From: Peltaster fructicola
Lineage: Eukaryota; Ascomycota; Dothideomycetes
Direction of reading: 5' to 3'
Assembly: GCA_001592805.2 (NCBI GenBank)
Contig: CP051140.1
Location: 1,303,501-1,367,500, forward strand
Length of the DNA: 64,000 bases
Within the stretch, counting starts at the first letter, position 1. Every line of letters begins with the position of its first letter. This document shows positions 10,401-23,055 of the stretch, piece by piece. The position numbers and the translations under genes were made by a program. The notes beneath the pieces were generated by a model that did not search any database, was not told the DNA's origin, and worked only from the letters and a program-made list of their open reading frames with translations.

Positions 10401-13400
10401 GTGCTATGTGGTGTACAATCTCAAGCTCGAGACATACCTCATGCGAGACGAGTTCGTCTCCATTCCTGTCAATCGTACGGGACAGCTTAGCAGCGACACA
10501 AGAACATCCAGCACTGAGGACAACCCGGTAAACCCGGCCGACCCTTCGCAAGACATCTCAGAGCTTGCGAGGACGGAACGAACTGCACAATCCAGAATCC
10601 TTTCAGCTTCTCCATTCATCGTATTCATGCAACCATATCTACTCACACAATTGCTAGATTCTGAGAAGAAGCTTAGTGAGTACAAGCTGCTCCGCGACAC
10701 ATATACCGCGGCCGATGAGGAGCCCGAGAACGAGAAGCTTGAGACTGAGTTCAAATTGGTGGAGCCAGAAATGGTGCGGGTACCACCATCGAAGGACCAA
10801 CCAAAGGCGGTCAAAGACTACCTTCATGCCGTCTACGACGCTCAGTACACTCGCACACTGGCGACCTTCGAGAATCAAAAGAAGTTATGGCAAGCTTTCC
10901 TGGCCAACGATGCTAAACCATTTGACCCATTCTCACATCAAACGATCGTGGTGCTGCATTCGACTGTATCAAGCATCACTTCAGCACCTTGCGTTGGCCC
11001 AGAGCTGTTGGGAATCGGGTTCTACGCAGGCTACAATCGGGCTGAAGCAGACTTTGAAGGGGACTGTACACTTGGACAGTACGTCGAGGATATCTGTATT
11101 GGTGCTGCCAATACCTGCAAGAAATACAACCGCAAAATGCTCGATCATCATCGGCAATACGTTCATGGGTATGGACAACTCTCGATCAGTGCACATCGAC
11201 AACCGGCTCGCATGACGGGCATGAGTAATATAATCTTAATGTGGTCGGTCTGCAGGAAGTGCCAAGCGGAGACATCTGTCGTCCCAATGTCAGACAACAG
11301 CTGGAAGTACTCCTTTGCCAAGTACCTTGAGTCTAGCTTTTGGAGTCGCCCTCTCCATCCTCGAGCTGGTGTTTGTGAGCACGACATACATAAGGACTTT
11401 GTACGGTGTTTTGGGTTCCAGGACCTGGTTGTCAGGGTGCTATATGACCCTATCGACATATATGACATCGTTGTGCCTCATACGTCGGTGTCGTGGAGGG
11501 TTGAAGCCGATCTTACAGTCAAGAATGAGCAATATCAGCATTTCGAAGTACGGCTCAATTCGTTCATCGACTCTATCAAGAAACGTTTAGGAACCATCAA
11601 CGTGGATACGTTAGACGAAAAGCAGATGATGGAAGCCCAGGACCTAATCGACAGCCTAAGACAACGCGCTGAAGATGATCGCAAAGAGCTGCTGGATAAG
11701 CTACAGGTGAAGTACTCCACATCTCGATACTACGAGCTCATCCCCTTGAATCGTGCACTACGATTCATGGACAAGAAAGAGCTCTCCTCATGGGACGAGG
11801 TCTTTGCGAGCTTCGAGAGAGACTACTTCCCATCCGAGAACGATATAAGGAAGTTGGCTGCAGCACAACTGAAAGAGATGTTTTATGGTTCACACTCGTC
11901 AACAGACAGCATAGCTTTGGACAACAGCGACACAGAAGGTGGATCCGAGTTGACGACGTTTCCGACGAACTCGCAGAGTCAGGGATTAATGGGGAGCGAG
12001 GCACCTTCGGAGAAGACCTATGATGTGCTAACCTCTGTCGCACAAGAACACCGATCTCAATCGGACACTGCAACAAGTCATGGTCCAGTCAAAAAGTCTA
12101 ATGCAGAGATGTATGAGTCGAATACTCTACTGGACTCGAACGCAGCTTCGACGGAAGATGTGAAGCATCTTGACCTCGCGATTCAGGATCATCCTCCGGA
12201 AGAAGTCAACCATCAGATCGAGTCAATGCCAGCCCTGTCGCCTGAGTCATCACATTCGCAACAAGATGGCACTCATACGCGACCGTTGCTGAGTCCACCG
12301 CAACCTTTGAGCTCCGGTCTGGTTCAGCGTATAGAGGAGATACGCAAAGGCACATCAGGAGAGAGGTCTGAATCCGATGTGTCGGAGTCGAAGATTCCTC
12401 GGCTCACAGATCTGAAAAAGCGCGAGGAAGGTCAGCCAGGTCCTCCCGCGTTCTCACGAGCTCAATCACAACCTCATATCCCAAAATTGGGTATGGAGCA
12501 TGGCCAACTGCAAGTCGAGCGGAGCAGACAAGCAGGAAATGGAGAGCCCATACCACTGGAGAGGCGATTCAACGATCGATTGAGCCGTCTGGGTAATAAG
12601 CTCGGCAGCATACATCCGTCGTTGATACCAAGATCGATACCAAACAAGTCTGAGAATGGTTCAACAAATACAGTCTCAGCACTGGCCAAACACTTTGAAC
12701 ATCTTTCCCGAGAGTTCGAGCGAGAGCGTCTGAGAGAACGTCGACTAAGAGCAGCGAAGAGTCGTCAAGCAAGGGCTAATCCATTGGCAAGCAGTCGACC
12801 GGTTGTGGAGGTGTACACAGATGCAACTGAGGCTGTCGGAGAACGTCGGCATGAAAACGTTGCTCCCTCGAAGACCATGCCAGAACAGACTACTGTAGTC
12901 GACCACGCACAAGAAACTACAACCGATGAGCCACAGCCAGCAGAAGAGCCGCCATCGCAGCCATCACGCAGCAGCCAGAGTTTCGAGAAGGACCGTCAGA
13001 CGGATACTGAAGTCGATACCGATGCTAGTGACACTGAGTTGACGACCCAGTCACAAGGCACAGCTGATCCAATATCAGAGCTTTCCGGCTCATCGTTAAT
13101 ATCACCAAGTGCACAAGATCTTGAGTTCAATCCGGAACTCTCTATTCCCGAGCACAAGCGAAACGTCTGGTTCAAGGTGCTTAGTGAGTTCTGGTCCAAA
13201 CGATCTGCATCAGGATGGTCCAGTCTTGAGTATCCTCTACACATCAACGAACATGTCTTTGAGGATTCTGACATCATTGTGCGAGAAGATGAGCCTTCGT
13301 CCATCATAGCCTTAAGTCTGTCGTCGAGCGACTATATCAACAAGGCCAAGGATTTCCGCAGCTCTATTGGCAAAGCATCCAAGAACACTGCAGCAGAGCC

Positions 13401-14400
13401 AGTCGATCTGTCTGATCCAGTGTTGCAGGCGTCGATTGAGTCATCACTGCTGAGCGACACAGGAACACATATGAAATACTCATTCTCACACGGCCAAGTC
13501 AAAGCATCCTGTAAGATCTTCTATGCTGAAGCATTCGATGCATTACGGCAACGTTGCGGTGTTACACATCGCTTTGTGGAGTCGCTCTCGCGCTGCATGA
13601 AGTTCGACTCGAAGGGTGGCAAGACGAAGTCGCTATTCCTGAAGACCATGGACAATCGATTCATCATCAAGTCGCTGCAGGAGGTCGAAGTCAAGGCGTT
13701 CACAAGATTCGCTCCGGACTACTTCGCATTCATGTCACATACGTTGTTCAGGGGCGTGCCTTCTGTCATTGCCAAGATGTTCGGTTTGTTTCAGGTCATC
13801 ATCAAGAACCCTGCATCTGGTATCGAATTCAACTACTACCTGCTGGTGATGGAGAATCTGTTTTACGACCATGCACCGAATCGCAGATTTGACCTCAAGG
13901 GTAGCATGCGCAATCGCAAGATAGAGTCGACTGGTCAGCCTGATGAGGTACTGCTTGACGAAAACCTTGTCGAGACAATCTTTGAGTCGCCACTTTTTGT
14001 GCGAGAGCAGTCTCGAAGACTCTTGCAAGCATCGGTGTGGAATGATACACTCTGGCTCTGCAAGCAGAATGTTATGGACTATTCCTTGATGGCAGGCTTC
14101 GAAGACGATGGGCACCAGCTTGTGGTTGGTATCATCGATTGCATCCGAACATACACATGGGATAAACGACTGGAGACATGGATGAAGGATCGTGGCAAGA
14201 ACAAACCTACTATCACGAGTCCAAGAGACTACCGAAATCGCTTTCGTGTGAGCATGATGCAGTACGTCCTCCAAGCGCCAAGCTGCTGGCACCAATTCCA
14301 GGCGTCAATGGCACCGCCGAAGACGTTGAAGGAAAAAGAAGACACTGTCGCGCCTGATGAAGTTGAGGCCGAGCTCGTCAACAGAGGCATAAAGGCATGA
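7463..14400 (+). CDS. fab1: 1-phosphatidylinositol-3-phosphate 5-kinase Fab1 (PIKfyve); probable one-base lesion near 9521
   Basis: Makes PI(3,5)P2 from PI3P on endosome/vacuole membranes. Domains in order: a disordered N-terminus; a FYVE zinc finger at about residues 363-430 (FWMKDENAKVCFDCG, RRKHHCRTCG), which binds PI3P; a CCT/TCP-1-like region (HHLGHCEGFDVKTYV, GCTVVLRGADTATL); a Cys-rich central region; and a C-terminal PIPK catalytic domain from about 13460 (KSLFLKTMDNRFIIKSL, RFDLKGS, MDYSLMAGF, IIDCIRTYTWDK). Total length of about 2300 residues fits the family. Coding switches frame between 9433 and 9829. Adding one base to the GGGGG run at 9521-9525 gives a seamless read (...NKYLEGG, then RQDSIDHVESPLSP), so an indel is likeliest. 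A 59-nt intron 9511-9569 (donor GTATTT, acceptor CCTAG) also restores the frame but has no convincing branch site. The ATG at 7463 starts the frame. Confidence 0.93.
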
Positions 14401-14890
14401 GGCATCAGCAAGGAGATCATACCAACCCAGCCCGAGTGGCGTCCTGGTGAGGTGTTGCCTCAAACGCGTGGATACTGTTAGGATTGGTATCGATTAGGGC
14501 ATCAGAGTCGTTGCCGTCGCCTGTCGACTGCGGACGACTAGAGAGGCAGATATGATATACTTGATTGATGCCGAGAAGAGATGTGGCTCTGGCTCGCACA
14601 AGCAGCTCTTCGAGGAATCTAAAAGCTACAGGGCCAACGATGTGCGTCAAGCGACAGTTGAATAGTGTTGATTCGGTTCAAACGCAAGTATCACAGCAAT
14701 TGCCAGACTCAGGTAGAAGCTCAGATTCGAGCGATTGTTTTTGTCGCTAAATCTAACAAAAGCCTCGAGTGATGTAGACGATGCCCGTTGTCTCAAACGC
14801 CAGCCATGATTCGCCGTATTGGTCCGGCCTCTTGCTTTGCAATACATGTTCGTGACCTCTTCTCAGGTCATAGCCATCTCGTCAATCCAT
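14401..14890. other. Intergenic region between convergent fab1 and uS17 genes
   Basis: About 490 bases between two convergent stops; it should contain both 3' UTRs. Small frames on both strands look random. No tRNA, snoRNA or repeat was recognised. Confidence 0.5.
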
Positions 14891-15543
14891 CTAAAACTTG
14901 GTGAACTGCTTGACAGCTTTGCCAGTTCGTGGCAGCACACGAAGAACGTTGAATCGAACCTGAAATACATGTCAGTCCCTTGCGGCAATCACCTGGTAAT
15001 GTGAACATACAGTCTTGCTGAGAGGTCGGCACTGTCCAACAGTGACCTGGTCACCCTCCTCAACACGGAATGCTGGTGAGACGTGTGCGGCGAGGTTCTT
15101 GTGTCGCTTCTCGTAACGGGAGTACTTTGGTACGAAGTGAAGGTATTCTCGGCGGATGATCAAGGTTCTGTGCATCTTTGTGGAAACGACGGTTCCTGTG
15201 AGGATACGGCCACGGATGGAGACCATACCAGTGAAAGGGCACTTCTTGTCTGCAACACATTGTAAGTAAACGTCCAGCAATTTTTCTCCGAGCTCTTAGC
15301 AGTCCTCGATGCCCAACTACCACCTCTTGCGACTGCGCTGCTTGGGTTGGAGCTTCGCGTACCGATGTAGCTACCCTCAATGGCAGTCTTTGGTGTCCTG
15401 AAACCCAGACCGACATCCTTGAACCATCGTCGACCACCCTTGCCAGCTCTCCTGGACTTTGTGACGGCGCGCTTCTGGTTGACGAAGATGTGTGGCTGCT
15501 TCTGGAAAGCGCGCTCGCTCTGGACTGTCAATTCGGTTGCCAT
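14891..15543 (-). CDS. rps11: 40S ribosomal protein S11 (uS17)
   Basis: Three exons on the minus strand: 15543-15363, 15249-15011 and 14959-14891, 162 residues. Intron 1: donor GTACGC, acceptor GTTGCAG, phase 1, rebuilding [11 protein letters not shown]. Intron 2: donor GTATGT, branch CTGAC, acceptor TTTCAG, phase 0, rebuilding LSKT|VRFNVL. The protein starts [20 protein letters not shown] and carries the uS17 signatures [34 protein letters not shown] and [11 protein letters not shown], ending KQFTKF. It binds 18S rRNA in the small subunit. Length matches the family exactly, and without both introns the frame fails. The last 23-codon exon is easy to miss. The ATG used is at 15543; an upstream in-frame ATG is not needed. 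Confidence 0.96.
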
Positions 15544-15844
15544 GATTGTGTTGGTTGCAAGTCGAGGGGTGGTGCTTCGAAATGCAGGTGTTGTTTGACG
15601 TCTGATGAGAAAGTCGTTGGCACGCGGGCTTGCTAGCAAATGTTCGGAAAGCGGAATTGTGTGAGAGTGCGCTCAGGATGTCTTGGCGACTGAGGCATCC
15701 AGGCTTCGGCGCTAAACCTTAATCAGCTCCAATGTTTAGATCTCAGTAAACATAGCTACATCATCAATTCGATAACAGCATTCGCATATGCATTGTATGA
15801 TATACAGCAGCATATAGCTGCTTTGCTAATGCTCAACGATCACG
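15544..15844. promoter_or_regulatory. Divergent promoter between rps11 and spc7
   Basis: About 300 bases separating two divergent start codons, so it must drive a highly expressed ribosomal protein gene in one direction and a cell-cycle kinetochore gene in the other. No motif could be assigned with confidence. Confidence 0.45.
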
Positions 15845-18800
15845 ATGGACGACAAAGAGAACACTGCGCCCTTGCAGCTTGGCCACGTTGGATACAACCT
15901 AAGTCTGTCACCCGTAAAGGATGCTCGTAAGAGCAGAAGTAAGAGTATAGGACCTGGCGGCTTAAATACCACACCGGAAGCACAGAGAGCTTTTCTTGAC
16001 CGCGGACTCAATGCTACTGTGCGTGGCATTCTTCCCGACAAGGAGGATGCAGAACGTAAGGCTGCACGGCGCAAATCAATGGCCAACAGACGCGTCTCTT
16101 TCGCGCCGGAAGCGACTCTACATACCTGGGACGTGATCGAGTACATGAAAGACCATACAACATCCACGCAGGATCAAGACGCAACGCGCAACACGACTCC
16201 AGGCTTTACGGTGCCCGATGCCCACGACAGTCCCTCTTCACAATTGAATTCGGATGACGATGTAAGCATGAGCGGCATGAGCGAGGACAGTGGCGAATCC
16301 GCAAGCGGCGAAGAGGAAGACAACAGTGAGGGCGAGGATGACGATACTGGTACTTCAATGAGTTTGGTCACGGACGGAGACACCACGCAAGGCAGCGCGA
16401 TGACTGCGAATTCTAGCACATCGTCAAGTCTGGATCGGAATCTACGTATGGCTGCCGAGATGGCTGGTACACGAGGCATTGAGTACGACGAGTATGGCGA
16501 CATGTCGATGGAGATGGTGGGAGAAGAAGTCACGAACGCCTTTCAGCCCTGGGCAGAGCAAGTGGACGATGAGCGACGCGGATCGGCAGCTTTCGACCAG
16601 GAAAACATGAATCCTTTCGTCAGTCACAAACTTGCGCCTATCTCGGAGACAGCGGCCGAGGATGAAGATATGAGCATGGACGTCACACGAGCTGTAGGCG
16701 GGATACTATCTGCCAATAGCATGCAGATGCAGAGTTCGCCCTTCGCAGAAGTTCCTATGGATCTCACCCAGGCTATCGGCGGTATACAGAGCCCTCACAG
16801 CCAGTTACGTACTAGCCTGAAGCGAGATCATACGGACATGGACGACACACAACTGGCCGCGGTCTCTCCGAGCACAAGATCCAAAAGGCGACGGTCCTTG
16901 ACCAGGTCGCCTGCTGTAGTGACTGCTCGACATCCTCTCGATTCCGGGGTAGGGGACAACAATGACACTGAGCGCTGGGATGAGACTATGGAATTCACAC
17001 GCGCCATAGGAGGAATCAATGCGGCCACGAGGTTCTCGGATATCAGCTTTGATGGCAACGAAGAGTTGAGCATGGAGCTCACAACAGTCCTTGGCGGTAT
17101 TCGTGGTCAGCATGCGGTTCAGTCGCCAAGACAAGCACTTCCAAATCCAAGCAGCCCGTTCCGCATAGAAGTCGATCCTACCATGACGCACGCGGTCGAG
17201 CAAGACCAGCTCGCAGCAGCAGAGATTGGTGCACAGAGTCCAACGCCTCGGGCGAAGGCAACGTTGTCTGAGAGAAGGTCCTCCGCAAGGTCACGCAGGT
17301 CATCGGCAGCAGATGTGCACGGTGCTGTGCAAAGCAGTCCAAGTCAAAGACGTGTCTCGCGCCGCATATCCGCGAGATCTTTCGCAGAACGCAGTCCCGT
17401 CGCACAAAGTGCTCAAGAGAGTCAGCCAGAACCATCGACTCCTGTATCAGCGCCTCGATCGAGGAGCAAGACCCAAACTCCTCAATCGCAACGTAGAACG
17501 AGAAGCGCCAGCAAATCTCCTCGACCTAAAGCTCACTCACCAATTAGCGAGCCTCCTCCACAGGACATCACTCCAAAGCAGCAGATGAGTGAGCACGCTG
17601 CGGATACAACTCCTATAGCACCCACGACTGAGCAGCGATCGATCTTCGATACCATCAAACTTATGATAACTCCACGAAAAGAATCCCTGAAAGCCGTCAC
17701 ACCGAAGAAAGCCGCTGCTTCGCCGTCCAGAAGGCCACGATCAGCATTGAAATCTGCTCAGCGTCAACAAGTCGTGCCTGCGCAGACTGCTGTTCATACA
17801 CTGAATGACGATGTCGCTCAGCTTGCTGTTCAGGATGAGAGGAAGGCACACATCCATTTGCAACAATTTCTAGATGAGGCAGGCATACGGTTCATGGATT
17901 TGACAACAAGCAAACGACGATTAACGACCGCAACGACACCATCAAGGTTACGAAAGATGACCGATGTGCACGACGAACCAGGAGACATGACTATCACCCT
18001 CGATGATGCAATTGTGGCAGCTGCTTGTACCGAGCCAGAGCTCGAGCTATTCAAGCATGCATGTCACGAGCTCAAGCGATATATCGATGAGGGGAGAATC
18101 GACATCAAAGCTCTCGAGGCCGAGACTTTCGAGAACACTCCTCTGCTGATACAGGCATACATGGCAGCCGACAAAGATGAACGCACAACCATTGATGCTC
18201 ACATGCGGGACATTAAGACCAATGCGCGCCTACGAAGCAAAGAGATGTGGTATGGATGGCGCAGCAACCTTGTTGACGATTTGATGAAGGCATTACAGAC
18301 CATCGCTGAAGATCTGATCGCAGACGATGAACTACTACGACAGAAGGAGGACTTGTTGAGCAATGCCCTCCCGCCGCTTCTTGAACAGCGCACGCAAAAG
18401 CAAGGACAAGCCGAGCAGTTGTTGGCGATGGCAGACAAGACCAGACCTGAAGAGCAGGAAGAATTACAAGCTGCTCGCGAACGATTACAGTCCATCGACA
18501 CTGTTCTGGAGGAGAGGCGACGATTGGTGACTGAATTACAAGATCAGCTTGACGCTCAGAACAAACGACACGCCGAGCTCGACGAGACAAGGGACGAGTG
18601 TCTGAAGACTATACAGTCGCTCGACAGTGCAAAGGCCAGCAATGCAGCTGTGTCTGAGGAACAAGTTGCAAAGCTTGAAGGTGTGTCTTGCGTGATTGCA
18701 TGAAAGTGTGTACTGACCCTACCCAGGCGCTCTCCTGAAACTCGAGGACGACTACGAATGGTCCATCAAATCTGCGAGCGTCGATCCTTGTGTGGTCACA

Positions 18801-19379
18801 ATGTCTTACAAGACTCAACTCGAGCTCTTCTTCCATCCTTTGGCCTTCCACAAGGTCTCTAACCAGCAGCCAACTGCAAATGCACCCATTGGTCTGAAAT
18901 GTATCTCGAAAGAGCCACTCTGCACAATACAGCGTTTCTTTGTACAGCTACTGCAGGCTCACCTTCATTCCATAGTCCAGCAGTCAACGCAGATCGCCGA
19001 TATGCTCACTCTGGTAGCCAGTACGTGGGACATTGCTTTACAGCTAATCGAGACAGAGAGGCTTCTGGCTATCGAGGGTCCCGTCGAGATCCGCATACAA
19101 AACGACGAGTGTCTCATCATTGATTCGACGCTACTCTTGCCGGCCGTGCGGACCAAGCTACGCGCCTCGTTCAAGGTTCAAATTGCATTCGAGGATTCGC
19201 AGTGTGAAACCTTGCATGAGCCGGCTGTCGTGGTCGTGTATGGTCAGGCGTACAACGAAAAGAGCATGTCCGAGTTTCTCAGGAGTCACACAGAATCAGG
19301 CTTCGAGAGCTGGTCGTCTGCCGTACAGCAGCTGCGCAGAAAGCTGGTTCAACAAGGCCCTAAGAGCAGTCCATCTTAG
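15845..19379 (+). CDS. spc7: Outer kinetochore scaffold Spc7/KNL1 (Spc105)
   Basis: Two exons, 15845-18680 and 18727-19379; the 46-nt intron (donor GTGTGT, branch CTGAC, acceptor CCCAG) rebuilds KLEG|ALLKLEDDYEW. 1162 residues. Residues 83-86 are RVSF, the PP1-docking motif, within RRVSFAPEATLHTWDV. Four MELT-type repeats share a trailing GGI: MDVTRAVGGI (about 276), MDLTQAIGGI (about 306), MEFTRAIGGI (about 381) and MELTTVLGGI (about 410); a looser MEMVGEE lies near 221. In the family, phosphorylated MELT repeats recruit Bub3-Bub1 for the spindle checkpoint. A KEN tripeptide sits at residues 4-6. The second half is a long coiled coil followed by a C-terminal RWD-type region (EWSIKSASVDPCVVTMSYK onward) that binds Mis12. 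The N-terminal half is otherwise disordered and Ser/acidic-rich. Confidence 0.95.
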
Positions 19380-19394
19380 GTCGCTACTGTATAG

Positions 19395-20594
19395 CTATGT
19401 CTTCAGCACATCGCCAACGTGTCGAAATACTTCCTTTAGTGGTCCACGTTTGTGATCGCTCAGGATGGAGTCATGTCCGGTCTTCTCCACAACAGTACTG
19501 TGGAAGTCGATGACCTCTTTCACGTTGGGCTGAGAGAAACAGTCTTCGATATACTTCTGACCACCCTTCCCGACTAGATCGTCCGACTCCGCGAAGTACG
19601 CGTGCACGGTCAGCTTGTGCTGTGCAGGCACTGCAGACTCCCTCTTGACCAGGTCCCTGACGCATTGAGTATAATCTTCGCAAACGCCCCAAGTGCCGGG
19701 TCCAGTCTTGTGCAGGCAGCTCAGGCCTTCATCGTTGATGCCTCGAGTGTCCTCCGCCCATAAGTATTCGGTTCTAAGCCTGGTGATCTCCTTGGCTGTC
19801 GCTGTATCACAGCCATATAGCTCAGCGTCTGACGAGGTGCTAGTTTCTGGTCGTCCTGAAGCCGGTGTTATCATGTCTACAAGACCAGCAGAGACTCCAC
19901 CAGCCCATTGAAGAGACGGCGTCAAGGCATTCACAAGCCTGACTGCACTATGCTGTGCCTTCATCACACCAGCTGGAAGTGCCAAGAGGATCTTGCTGGA
20001 TAGCGTCTTAGCTTCAGTCGCTGGAACCCATGGTGCTACTATTGCTTAGAACTTGGTCGTCAGAGCGATTGATGGCGTACCTATCAGGACAGCTGTCGGG
20101 TAACGAGGGTCTAGGATCTCTCTGTAATGATACAGCGTGTTCAGCACGTATGGTGCACCAGCGCTGTGACAGAACAGCGATACATGTTTGACATTGACTT
20201 TACGCAGCAATATCGGGAGTGTCTCTAGCCATATCTCCATCCTCATGTCCAGGTCGACGGGTTCTGAGCCTCCATAACCTGGTCAAGATGGTTGTAAGCT
20301 GGCACGCATGGCAAGCTGGATGTAAGCAGCGATCAAGTCTACGCACCTGTCGGCACCAAGGAGTCTGACGCCAGCATCTTGCGCGAGCTGGTCCATCCAT
20401 ATGATGTGGTGTCTTGAGCTAAATTGCGGTGGAATCAAGAGCATGACTGGAAGTTGCTCGTTGTGGAAGTTACGGCTCGTAGCATAAGTGACTCGTCTAA
20501 TGCCATGTTTGGAATTTGCTGGTAACCACAGACATTGATGATAGCAGCGATTACACAATCGCTTGATGGCCTCTTCTTCAGCAGGCGTCGACAT
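19395..20594 (-). CDS. Alpha/beta hydrolase fold protein
   Basis: Three exons on the minus strand: 20594-20347, about 20283-20081, and 20038-19395; about 364 residues. Signatures: LPVMLLIPPQFSSRHHIIW (first strands), a GADRPGYGGSEPV turn once intron 1 is removed, and the nucleophile elbow CHSAGAPY (Ser of C-H-S-A-G), then APWVP after intron 2. Intron 2 (42 nt) is canonical GTACGC...AATAG. Intron 1 has a clear donor (GTGCGT), but the acceptor that gives the family DRPG turn is TTG, not AG. A canonical pair GTGCCG...ACCAG also keeps frame but deletes the conserved ADRP. The catalytic Asp/His lie in the C-terminal exon (ESDDLVG and TGHDSIL are candidates). Cytosolic, substrate unknown. Stop codons of this gene and spc7 are 15 bases apart, tail to tail. 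Confidence 0.8.
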
Positions 20595-20881
20595 GATCGT
20601 GGAAGGTAGTACATAAGCAGATGCCAGGTCGCGAGCTCGAAACTGATGCTGGACATCGTGGTATCAATTCTTAGTCAGCATGCTTGACAGTATGGACCAC
20701 ATCACTCTTAGATACGTAACGGGCATGTTCAAGCTATTGCATCGCCAATAAAACTCTGGCCAGTAAGCAGCCTTGTCAACAAGCTCGTTGAGAGTCACTA
20801 TATGAGCATCGTCAGGGGTTCGAATTCGTTTTATGTCGCCTCTCGGGGCCCATTCAAGAACCTCGTCCTGCCCATCGTCAG

Positions 20882-23055
20882 TCAGTATATAGACTTGATT
20901 CCCACAGTGACCCAGAACAGCTGGCCCGCTACATGTGGAAGTATTGTGAGCCATGATGAAATGCTCCAGTGCAGCTCCCTGAACTCAGGCCTCGGACGCC
21001 AGACATGCGTTTGGACATCGTCAGTTTTGACATGAAGAGTCTGCTCTGGGTGTATGGGAATCACAGTTCGCTGCAACTGCTCCCTGCGTGAAGGCATGCT
21101 TGGAGGCCAAACAGCATATAGCACCGGCTGAAGGCCCGCCAGGTAGAAGTTCCACTCAAGCCCAGGCACAAGGACATGGCGGAGGACAAGCTGCCAACGC
21201 CCGTGTCCGTCGTTGTCCCATGATCGAGTGGTGCATTGTTGTATAGCGGCGGAACAGACAGCAACAGCGATTGTGAGCGTAGCCACATGATACCACAGGC
21301 CATGTTGTGATATCATGCTGTATAGTCGTTTGGCCAGCGATGCTCTCATACCAGGCTTGCGTTCGGCCAGAACAGATTCGCTAATACCCGTAGGCACGAA
21401 CTGTACCTGTGTGCCTCCCAAAGTGCTTGGCAGGAGTTCCTTGAGGAATGCAATTGCCAGGTAAGGCGAGAGCCAAGCATGGCCCAAGTCACGCATTCGC
21501 ATCACTATGTAGCCTGCGTGAGTACTGCTTAGGACCTCATCAGCTGTTCGGAGCACTTCTAGAACCGAGTAGGTTCGCAAGACTGGGCGTATGTCCTCTC
21601 CCACGATCAATGGCTGTCCTGTCGCTACTAGTATGAGGAAGATCCAACGACACAGGACGTCCACAGGGATCGAGAACCAACACCGTGCTCCGTCAGTGAA
21701 GGCAAGATAACGTTGTGCAAACGTCATCCGTGGCAGTAAGGAAATACTCGTACCAAAAGCATGATGTCTTGCGTCGCGAAAGGCACCAACACTCCATCGT
21801 ATACGCTGCTTGATGTGAGCCAGAAAGGTCTCTGGTGCGAGTCCCCATTGCAAAGGTTCATTGCAATACAACACTTGCCAGCCTCGACCTTGCATGAGGA
21901 CGCCAGTAAGTACGTCTTCAGTGAGACCGCTCTCCGGGACACCACCGATGTCAGCGAGTGCTGTTCGTCGCATCAATGCACTGGACCCGCTGTTCCATGC
22001 TGCCAATGCGGTGTCGCGAACGACCTCATCCCACTGCTGTTGAGCATGGAGCGATTGAGTGAGAGGATCGCCCACCGGTATATTATAGAAGTTCTGCGGT
22101 ATGATGCACAATCCAGCTGAGCTGTAAGTGAGCAAATGCGCGAGCTGAGCACGAAGAAAGTCTGGCTCGACAATCATGTCCGCATCGATGAAGACGACAT
22201 ACGGATATGGTACTCCTCCGTTCTGAGCATCCAGATGTGCTAGAGCAGCGTTCATGTTCCCAGCTTTGGCTCCTGGCTTCCGCACGCCTTTACTGTTACG
22301 AGTGAAGTAGTGCAGGCTGACATTGTCGTTGCCTTCCAGTCCCTGCACTTTCTGGCGAAGCTCGTCGTCAGCTGAGTCGTCGGAGACGAGGACTCGACGT
22401 CGTGATCGTGGGTAGTTGGCTGCACAGCATGCGTGGACGGTGTCAAGTATGATATCGTGGTCCTCACCACAGGTTGTGATGACGACGTCGACGAGTGGGA
22501 CATGTGATCCAACAAGCCGCAATCGAGGACGATAAGTGTCGCTATTGCAGAGTAACCTCCAGGCTGTTTGGATGATATCTGCCACTGTGAAGATACCTCT
22601 TAGCTGCGAACAGAGGTGTTCGTCAACACGTACCGAACATTAGCACTTGACAGCTCAGATAGATCCGTGCGACAGTGATATCTGAGAGCTCGTGGTGGTG
22701 TATAGAATGCCACAATTGGTAGAGCCACACCGAACGGAGTGCGTAGATGCCAAGTAGGACGGCTGTACGTGAGAATTGCCCGACGGTCTGATGGCATGAT
22801 GCTCTTCGACTGCCATTGTCTTGTCGATCTGCTTCTTGCAAGGTGGAGATGCTGTAGTGGTCAAGTACAACGTCTGGCGACTTGCACAGTGAGGTGGCCA
22901 TGGAGGTTGTAATGGTAGAGCAGCACCCTGCAGGTAGGGTAAAGGTATGATTGCGTTGTGAATCGAGTGACGATCGAAGCGACATACCAGGTGCAGTCTC
23001 GCAGCATGGCATGGCCAATTAGACCGAACGAGCCGTCGAGCCATGGATGCTGCAT
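20882..23055 (-). CDS. Processive GT2 glycosyltransferase (cellulose-synthase-like, membrane)
   Basis: The main exon 22584-20882 joins upstream through a 49-nt intron (donor GTACGT, acceptor TTCACAG, phase 1). Catalytic motifs of processive GT2 enzymes are present in order: DVVITTCGED, VLVSDDS, AKAGNMNAALAH, VVFIDADM (DxD), SGLTEDV (TED) and QRIRW. Several membrane segments flank the catalytic domain (CRWIFLILVATGQPLIV; YHVATLTIAVAVCSAAI; NFYLAGLQPVLYAVW). The N-terminal part reads well from the ATG at 23055 (PWLDGSFGLIGHAMLRDC, then FTTQSYLYPT) and again as SRTAVLLGIYALRSVWLYQLW, but in a different frame, so another intron or an indel lies near 22810-22880 and I could not resolve it. Such enzymes build extracellular or wall polysaccharide; relatives include fungal GT2 proteins needed for growth on solid surfaces and Aspergillus Tft1-like beta-glucan synthases. 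Substrate unknown. It may end at 20882 as shown. Confidence 0.85.

Noticed and set aside
15160-15639. Uninterrupted 159-codon frame as the whole uS17 gene
   Set aside because: Beyond SYIG it leaves the ribosomal sequence; the intron at 15362-15250 restores DKKCPFTG.
20815-20850. GGGGTTCGAATTC resembling a tRNA T-loop
   Set aside because: No acceptor stem, D-arm or anticodon arm pairs around it.
20664-20954. Minus frame overlapping the end of the GT2 gene
   Set aside because: Same strand, different frame, no recognisable content; the GT2 frame has all catalytic motifs.
22861-23018. Intron starting at GTATGT (about 22990) in the GT2 N-terminus
   Set aside because: Reading straight through gives better membrane-protein sequence (FTTQSYLYPT then VLLYHYNLHGHLT); the frame problem lies further downstream.
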